A stretch of DNA of 64,000 nucleotides, taken from NCBI GenBank assembly GCA_964036295.1, contig OZ038470.1:7841078-7905077 (forward strand), written 5' to 3'. Positions within the stretch are counted from its first letter, which is position 1. Every line of letters begins with the position of its first letter. Source of the DNA: Plumapathes pennacea. Its lineage: Eukaryota > Cnidaria > Anthozoa > Antipatharia > Myriopathidae. This document shows, piece after piece, positions 58,079-64,000 of this stretch. A program made the translations under genes and the position numbers. Under the pieces are notes generated by a model that searched no databases, was not told where the DNA came from, and worked only from the letters and a program-made list of their open reading frames with translations.

Positions 58079-59912
58079 ATGATGGTGGTATTTGCCGCGA
58101 CACAAGTAACACTTGGTCATCCAGTCAGAAGAATCGAGGTTCACAAGTACGGAGCGTTCAGGAACAGCTTGGAGGGCCACTTCAAACGACTAGGAACCGT
58201 GCACGAAAGCTCTCGTCGACCCTCCTACAGACAACACGCCAAGCTGTGGAGCAAGATGGGCTACCAACTGGCAGTGCTGCAAAATGGCACTGTTCAAGGC
58301 GTCGAGGAAAGCTACTGCAAACGCACAGGAACATGTAAGCATTGCCTGCGTCCGCCAGTTTGTGTTGCTGTAGTGTTGTATCGTGTCGTGTAATGAAGTG
58401 CTGTATCGTGTTGTTTCTTGTGTGTCGCGTCGAGTAGTGTTGTATCGCATTTTGCCGTAATGTCGTGTTGTGTTGTATCAAGTTGTGTTATTTCGTGTTG
58501 TATCTTGTCGTGCCGTGCTTTATCGTGATGTTTTGTGTTGTGTCGTTTCTTGTCGTACCGTGCTTTATCGTGACGTGTTTATTGTATCGTGTCGTGTCGC
58601 GCTATGCAGTGTGTATTGTATTGTGTTGTCTAAGTTATGAAAAAAGCCAAGAAAATGAAAACGAAAGACCCCCAGCAAGTAATCGTGCTTGTTTTTGTGG
58701 CAGGTGACTTTGAACTGCAGTCATTTGGCCCAAGTGTAATTAAAATAAAGAACGTCAAGTCTGGCCGATATATCGGGATAAGTGCACTAGGAAAAGTCTT
58801 CACAACCAAGGTAGGGTGTTGCGTGAATCAAGGCGACAACAATAACTGTGTATAGGTAATCGCATGATTTCGAGTGCAATTTGGAATAAATTAGCACGAG
58901 TAAATTTTTCAAAGACCACAAAATTGCACGAGCGCTGCGCGAGTGCAATTTGTGGTCTTTGAAAAATTTATGAGTGCTTATTTATTCCAAAATTGCACGA
59001 GAAATCATGTGATTACTTGTTAATAACATTCATACAATAATTTACGTCGCGCAATTTTTTTCAATTTCGTTACAATTCACAAGCGTCTCTCAAGAACTTT
59101 GTTTTCTCGCAAACAGAATCGGAATCGTCCTGAGGAATGAAAACACGCCCTTTGTTTTGTTTGGCTTCGCAAATACGCGCGCCAGCTGTCGGCAATTTTA
59201 ATTTCAAATTTCTGTACTCTTAATTTCACATTTTTGCACTGTTTGGGATAAATTGACGTGCGCTCAGCCAATCAGAATGCAGAAATTACTGTATGCAGGT
59301 TATACTAACAGTCCAAAATAATTGTTCAAACGTCTTCTTAACAACCTCTAAGTGAATGAACGTACAGCTATTACGTCATTTTATTTCCAGTGCTAATGTA
59401 ATACTCTATCCGGTTACAGAAAAAGTAAATTCAGCAGCTGAGTCGCTTGTCAGAGTGAAATAGCTCGTTTTTGTCTGAACAACTCGTTGGTGCTTATTTC
59501 CAATATGTTACTCTTTTAGGTCGGTGTAAACTATTTAGCGACTTTCTCCAAAATACCTTTGAAGTGTCGCGAAAGTTCCATGTAATAAGGTCGTAGAAAA
59601 CGACGGGAAAAGGAAAATTATAGAATTAAATCAGGACAGGAAGGCGACGTGAAAATATCTTAAACTGTGATGCAATTAAACTTTGCTCGTCTGATTCAAC
59701 AGCAAATTAACACGAAAGAAACGCTGATGCACGAGAAGATATTACCGTCGAACTTCACGATTTTCTGGTCACAAAGATACAGAAAAAATGGAAAGAAACT
59801 GTTTTTTGCCTTGAAGCGAAATGGCGACGTAAAAAATGCATCTAAGGCGAAGGAATACCACAAGTCTACACACTTTGTGATATCATGGATTCCAGCAATC
59901 AAGCCAGCCTAG
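58079..59912 (+). CDS. Fibroblast growth factor ligand (3 exons)
   Basis: A secreted FGF-family ligand for FGFR tyrosine kinases. Coding exons: 58079-58334, 58704-58810, 59703-59912; 573 nt, 190 aa, phases 1 and 0 consistent. An acceptor (ctacag) ends at 58066, so a 5' UTR exon or further coding exon lies upstream. The N-terminus MMVVFAATQVTLGHP is a short signal-peptide-like segment. The beta-trefoil core is recognisable: KLWSKMGYQLAVLQNGTVQG, then FGPSVIKIKNVKSGRYIGIS and ALGKVFTTK, then KKLFFALKRNGDVKNASKAK with the terminal THFVISWI. The FGF intron pattern is kept (introns after the first and second thirds of the core). The conserved Cys found in most FGFs after the second intron is not evident. 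Intron 2 carries a fold-back element. A poly(A) signal aataaa is at 60188. I cannot assign a vertebrate subfamily. Confidence 0.9.
58370..58630. repeat. Cryptic tgtcgtgt/tgtatcgtg repeats in FGF intron 1
   Basis: About 260 bp of degenerate repeats of tgtatcgtg, tgtcgtgt and gttgtgt fill most of intron 1. Open frames over it are artefacts. Confidence 0.85.
58853..59019. repeat. Fold-back element in FGF intron 2
   Basis: The arms are long inverses: aggtaatcgcatgattt with ttcgagtgcaattt at the left, aaaattgcacgagaaatc and atgtgattact at the right. An inner hairpin (tttttcaaagaccacaaa and its inverse) is centred near 58938. It begins about 45 bp after the exon 2 donor. Confidence 0.9.
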
Positions 59913-60962
59913 GAAACACGCAATCTCGGAGGAAAGTCCCGGAATGGTATGTGCTTTGCGTGACGCTATGCGTGACGCAATCTGCAACCATTGCGTTATG
60001 TTGGAGATGGAACGCCGACCAGTTTCGGCTCGCCTTCCGTGTTACGAAAGTTTCTCGGCGAGATCTGCTAGATTCAAGAAGACGCCTCCTATAATGTCGC
60101 TTGGAGTTGGTTTTCATCAAGGGACACGCCGCAGAATTCATAGTACTTCTCACCGAACTTTGAATCAGTACGCATAACTGAACTGGGAATAAATTAAAGT
60201 CGTTATGCATCGTACGTATCAAAAGATTTGCTCCAAGGAGCGAGCAATAATTATGAGCTCTATCTTCTGAATGACTATTGAGATACTAGCTTCCAAAGTT
60301 TGGCATCATTGCTAACCTTTCTGAGTTCTGGCGTTATAATTTTAAAAGTAATTTGGAAAGTTTGTACAGGCATTACAAAACAGTGTCACGAGAACGTACG
60401 CATCGACAGCTTTAATTTGAATACTCGCACTCTTGTGTTGAGAAATTCTGACTCACCAAAAAGTCGAGGCAGACATCCGCTTGTGGATAGACTTTTGTAA
60501 ATAGTCTCGAGTGTCGATTTTTTTGAAAAAGATTTCTCCTTTCTCGTCAGTTTGCACTTACCCAGTCTCAACGAGACCGCGCTTCGCAAACCGTTGTTTT
60601 TCCACCAAAAAATGACCCTTTTTGGAGTCAACACACTACAACTTAGAGACTTATAGCCAACGTCACGTGTGACGACACACCATGAACACGTGTCCATCAC
60701 GTGATCATGTCTCAACTTCAAATTCTATTTATTTGACGTGACTCATACTTTATCACAATACCAGGTGATGATTCGAACTTTGGGCTCGAGGTTTATACTA
60801 TATTTACGAACAAAATACGTATCTGTATTTATTTTTAAAATATCAGTAGTCCATAGATCACTGTTTATTTGCATTTAAACTATTTTACGTGATGTCATAA
60901 GCAGCACTTTTGACGTCATAACTTCATGTAACTCTTCGTATTGTGTAATGTAACCAGGGTTC

Positions 60963-61096
60963 GGTTGTTCAAGGAGTGTATAGCGCTATTCACCTGATAA
61001 ATTGCTTACAGTGGATAAGTGTTAACATTTAAGCTTATTTTATCAACTGGATAAGTATTTATCCAGTGGATAGCGCTAACCACTCTTTGCACAACC
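60963..61096. repeat. Inverted-repeat element (ggttgt..tagcgcta)
   Basis: Left end ggttgttcaaggagtg followed by tatagcgctat; right end tagcgctaaccactctttg then cacaacc. Inside, 'ttatccactg' motifs are also repeated in both orientations. A compact MITE-like element of about 134 bp. Confidence 0.85.
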
Positions 61097-61145
61097 GGTT
61101 GCAGATCTGAGTATTGCTCGAAAACTACTGAGGATTTAACAAGAG

Positions 61146-61551
61146 TAAAGCCCTGGCCAAACGAGATGCAAGTCGATGCAAGTTCGACATGACAAAAAAA
61201 ATTTGCATCGACTTGCAAAAGGTGGCCAAACGAGACGCAAGTCGATGCAAGCTCATGCAAGTTTTGTAAAAACTTTTTCTTTTTTTTGACGGTTCTGAGT
61301 CAGAAACCGAGTAAAAAATCTCTCTTGAGCTGGAACTAAATGAGGCTTTTACTTTAGATTTTTTTTATTTAGACTTGCCTTTGCTAACGTGCTCTTCGCT
61401 GTTTTAGGTGAAAAACTTGCGTCGACTTGCATGAAAATTTGAACATGTTCAAATTCCATGCAAGTCACTGCAAGTCGATGCAAGTTGGTGGCCAAACGAA
61501 ACGCAAGTTTGAAAATTTGCATCGACTTGCACCTCGTTTGGCCAGGGCTTA
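61146..61551. repeat. Inverted-repeat element (taagccctggccaaacgag ends)
   Basis: A 406-bp element starts taaagccctggccaaacgag and ends ctcgtttggccagggctta. The interior is made of many copies of 'gtcgatgcaagt' in both orientations. A truncated copy lies at 41804-41926. Both copies sit beside family K tandem repeats. Confidence 0.9.
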
Positions 61552-61689
61552 ATGGGTGGATCAACTGAAGATACCAGAAACCAAAATAAATGGAAATGAA
61601 GGATTAAACTACCTCGTGATCTGATTCGGGGCGAGGGTAACAATGAAAGGAGAGGAGGGCTGAAACCTTGCCACCACCATGTTGAAATT

Positions 61690-61985
61690 AGATTGTTCAA
61701 GAGTACACGATATTATGAGAATGTGCTCAATGAGGACTTTCATTTGAGTGAAAACAAGTTAGGTTTCATTCGAAAAGTTTCATCTGATAGTTCTCCAGTT
61801 TGGAAGTGAACACTGCTATTAGAATGTACTCTTTGAGAGCTCTTACTTGAGTAGTCACACCTTTAGTTTCATTTGATAGTTCAGGAGTTGGAAGTGAACA
61901 CTGCTATTAGAATGTACTCGTTGAGAGCTTTCATTTGAATGGTCACACTTCCTATACTGTAGGTCTCAGTTCACATTTCAAGAGT
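61690..61985. repeat. Tandem repeat family K, third array
   Basis: Three copies of the roughly 88-bp unit occur (gtgaacactgctattagaat, gagagctcttacttgag, tcacacctttagtttcattt). The middle unit is nearly identical to those at 11281-11464, 50 kb away. Confidence 0.9.
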
Positions 61986-62393
61986 TGAACGTCAATTAAG
62001 TTTCGAGTCCACTTCGCCTTAGGCAATGAAAGGATTGCATACAAGACTTTTTTGTAGGGCGCCGTAATGAACATCTCTTGGATAACTCAAAGTTCACCAA
62101 ACCACGTGTAATTTTCGACAAAACACAGTCCCAGTCTTCCTCTACTTAATTTTCCGTCAGCGGGCATGATGGGTAAGCAAGCCGGTTCTCAGTCATAGAT
62201 TTATCGACTTACGTTCGATAAACTAACGATAACAAAACTCGTTCTCGAATAAATCAATCACAAAGAGCGGTACACAGTATTTAGACACGGGTCCTGCCAA
62301 AGGTCGGGACCACCCCACAACTCTTGATAAAAACTTTTGATAACATTTAGGCTTGATCAACCTATTTGGATTAAGTTCTTGTGTTCTAATCTT

Positions 62394-64000
62394 TTATGAT
62401 TGCTGAGCGTTCTCGTTTGTCTCCACGGAATTCTCGAGTATGAACCTCGCTACGTCACAGGAGCCCCAATATGATATGTGTGAGGTAACTGCTGACCAGT
62501 AGTTACTCTCCATGTAGCCTTCTCTGAGGACAAAGTCCAGTCTCTCGGAGAGTGCTGAAAAAGAAGAAGAAGAAAAAAAAATTCCAGTTGAGAAGGAAGA
62601 CCTGCAGCTATCATAGATAAAAAACAGCTTGAGAAGGCAGACCGTCGCGAAGATCAACGGAGACGAAAATTCAGTCGCGGAAACTTGACGGACAAACAAG
62701 CAGACCCCGAGTGAACCTTTGAACTGACCTTTTTCGGGCACCTGGACGTGCTCCTCCTTCGCAGCCTCACTCTCGGGATGCGAATCCACCTTGTCACCTC
62801 CCCCTTGGTCAGTGGCGGCGTTGGCTGAGGACTTTGCTTTTGACGAGCGACCGAACCAGCTTATCCAGCCACTTCTGCTGCCAGCAGACGCTCCGTCTGT
62901 GGACGCCTGATTTCCCGTGCCGCTCACAGGAGCAGCAGCAGCTACAGCGCTCCTTTCACCTCCGACGCCAGGCGCATTGACGTTGTGGTCGACAATGACG
63001 ACCTCCTCGTCCTCCTCATGCGCTTCCTCTTGGTCCTCGGCGCCTGTCGCGCCATTAGCAGCATCGTCGGAGGTTTCCTCGGATCGTTTAGACTTTCTAT
63101 AACCCATCTTGGTGTAGGCCGACGCTAGCATTTTCCACGCTCCCCCGCTAGACTTGGATTTCTTCTCGTCGTTGTAGCCGGATTTCTGGCTGTCAAACCG
63201 ATGCATTTGGAGCGGTGGGATGGAGGAATAGTCTTCGCTGATGAGTGGCTCTAAACGATAGGCCTGGGAAAAATAGGATATAATTCAGCACATAAACTAT
63301 ATCCAATCGAAAGCCGTTTTTTTTAGTCAACTAACGCTCGAAGAGCAAAACAAAGAATAAAAATCCCATATACCTTTGCACGCATCGCTCCTTGCTTTGA
63401 CAGCATCCGCAATGATATGATATACATGATAAATCACATGTATTCCCGTCGAAGTTCGGATATTTTTCCGGGCTATCCTTACAACTCCTAAAGTTGCTTC
63501 ATAACCGCGAGGGTGACTTTCACTATCAGTATCCGCCATGTTGGGTCGGAATCTCCTATTTTTGCCACCATATCCGCTTTGATAGTATAAAGACTTCAAA
63601 AACTTGAGTCCAAAAGAGAAGGACTTTTTCGTTTAAGAATTATTAAGAAAATGTGCCGATGATAGACTGGATCAATTATATCGAATCTTCACTTGCCCGC
63701 ATAGGATCACGGGCCTTTTTTTTTTTTATCTTGGCTACCCACAGGGCATTGCGGTCATAATTTTGAACCGCCTGGAAGATAAAGCAATCTCGCCTCAACA
63801 ACAAAAGTTTGATACCAGCTCTTAAGAGAACTAGATTAAACTAGGTACTAGACAAAAAGGCCTTACTATGGGGTCAGCGGGGTGGTAGATGTTCACTACT
63901 CTCTTGCAGACGGACTTGGGTAACACGTGATCTTCTACGTCATCTTGTGGCCTGAGCCCTCTTAAAGCTAAAAACACAGCCAGCGGTGAACCAAGACAGT
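62394..64000 (-). CDS. DDHD1: Phospholipase DDHD1 (PA-PLA1), C-terminal exons; 5' part beyond window
   Basis: DDHD1 is an intracellular phosphatidic-acid-preferring phospholipase A1 of the iPLA1 family. Exons on the minus strand: 64000-63867 (incomplete at its 5' end), 63263-62729, 62554-62394; phases agree. The first begins CLGSPLAVFLALRGLRP and ends VVNIYHPADPI, which joins AYRLEPLISEDYSSIPPLQ in the next exon. These are hallmark segments just after the lipase GxSxG region and at the start of the DDHD domain. The middle exon then has a long acidic, Ser/Ala-rich insert (as in human DDHD1, but of different sequence). The last exon reads RLDFVLREGYMESNYWSAVT and ends with the conserved SHISYWGSCDVARFIL segment before the stop at 62394. 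The lipase serine region is outside the window. Confidence 0.93.

Larger units (their letters stand above)
59913..62393. other. Repeat-rich gap between the convergent FGF and DDHD1 genes
   Basis: The FGF (+) and DDHD1 (-) genes converge. Apart from the FGF poly(A) signal at 60188 and the three repeat elements listed separately (60963, 61146, 61690), I see no coding exon. Confidence 0.6.

Noticed and set aside
58182-58481. Thr/His-rich minus-strand frames (RHTRNNTIQH type)
   Set aside because: Antisense translation of the tgtcgtgt repeats and of FGF exon 1.
63327-63599. Minus-strand frame MADTDSESHPRGY... between DDHD1 exons
   Set aside because: It sits within a DDHD1 intron, and the flanking exons join directly in sense and phase without it. 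No recognised domain.

Overview
This is a gene-sparse stretch of an animal nuclear genome. Short coding exons are separated by kilobase introns with GT..AG junctions, every gene I recognise is metazoan, and the non-coding DNA is full of fold-back (MITE-like) elements and minisatellites. The gene content (a TGF-beta type I receptor, an FGF, FAH, IST1, DDHD1 and a receptor with MANSC, SEA, HormR and GPS parts) together with the compact gene size fits an anthozoan cnidarian, most likely a stony coral. That assignment is inference; no marker gene fixes the species. All exon chains below were joined by hand from splice consensus, phase and family alignment. No transcript evidence was available.

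Layout. (1) 56-3081 +: the last eight coding exons of the ESCRT-III regulator IST1. (2) 5105-19493 +: a 23-exon gene for a predicted 1865-residue type I membrane protein. Its order is signal peptide, three MANSC-like cysteine repeats of the KIAA0319 kind, SEA domain, HormR domain, a 664-residue disordered stalk exon with two furin-type sites, a GAIN-like region with a GPS motif, ONE transmembrane helix and a 138-residue basic tail. It resembles an adhesion GPCR ectodomain placed on a single-pass anchor and is the best candidate here for an undescribed system. (3) 29689-21254 -: complete 15-exon fumarylacetoacetase (FAH, 419 aa). (4) 30103-38371 +: complete 7-exon TGF-beta superfamily type I receptor (516 aa) with the ALK4/5/7-type L45 loop. 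It is head-to-head with FAH across 413 bp. (5) 40325-42588 +: a broken phytanoyl-CoA dioxygenase-like gene with frame breaks, no central region and a large fold-back element. (6) 43296-50278 -: weakly supported coding segments of one or more small unrecognised secreted-type proteins. (7) 58079-59912 +: a three-exon FGF ligand gene (190 aa), possibly with 5' exons further upstream. (8) 64000-62394 -: the C-terminal exons of the phospholipase DDHD1, running off the window end.

There is no operon logic. FAH is tyrosine catabolism, IST1 and DDHD1 act in membrane traffic and lipid metabolism, and the type I receptor, the FGF and the GPS protein are cell-surface signalling parts. About 50.3-57.9 kb shows no gene I can support. 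Introns and gaps carry at least ten inverted-repeat elements, several in families present twice in the window.
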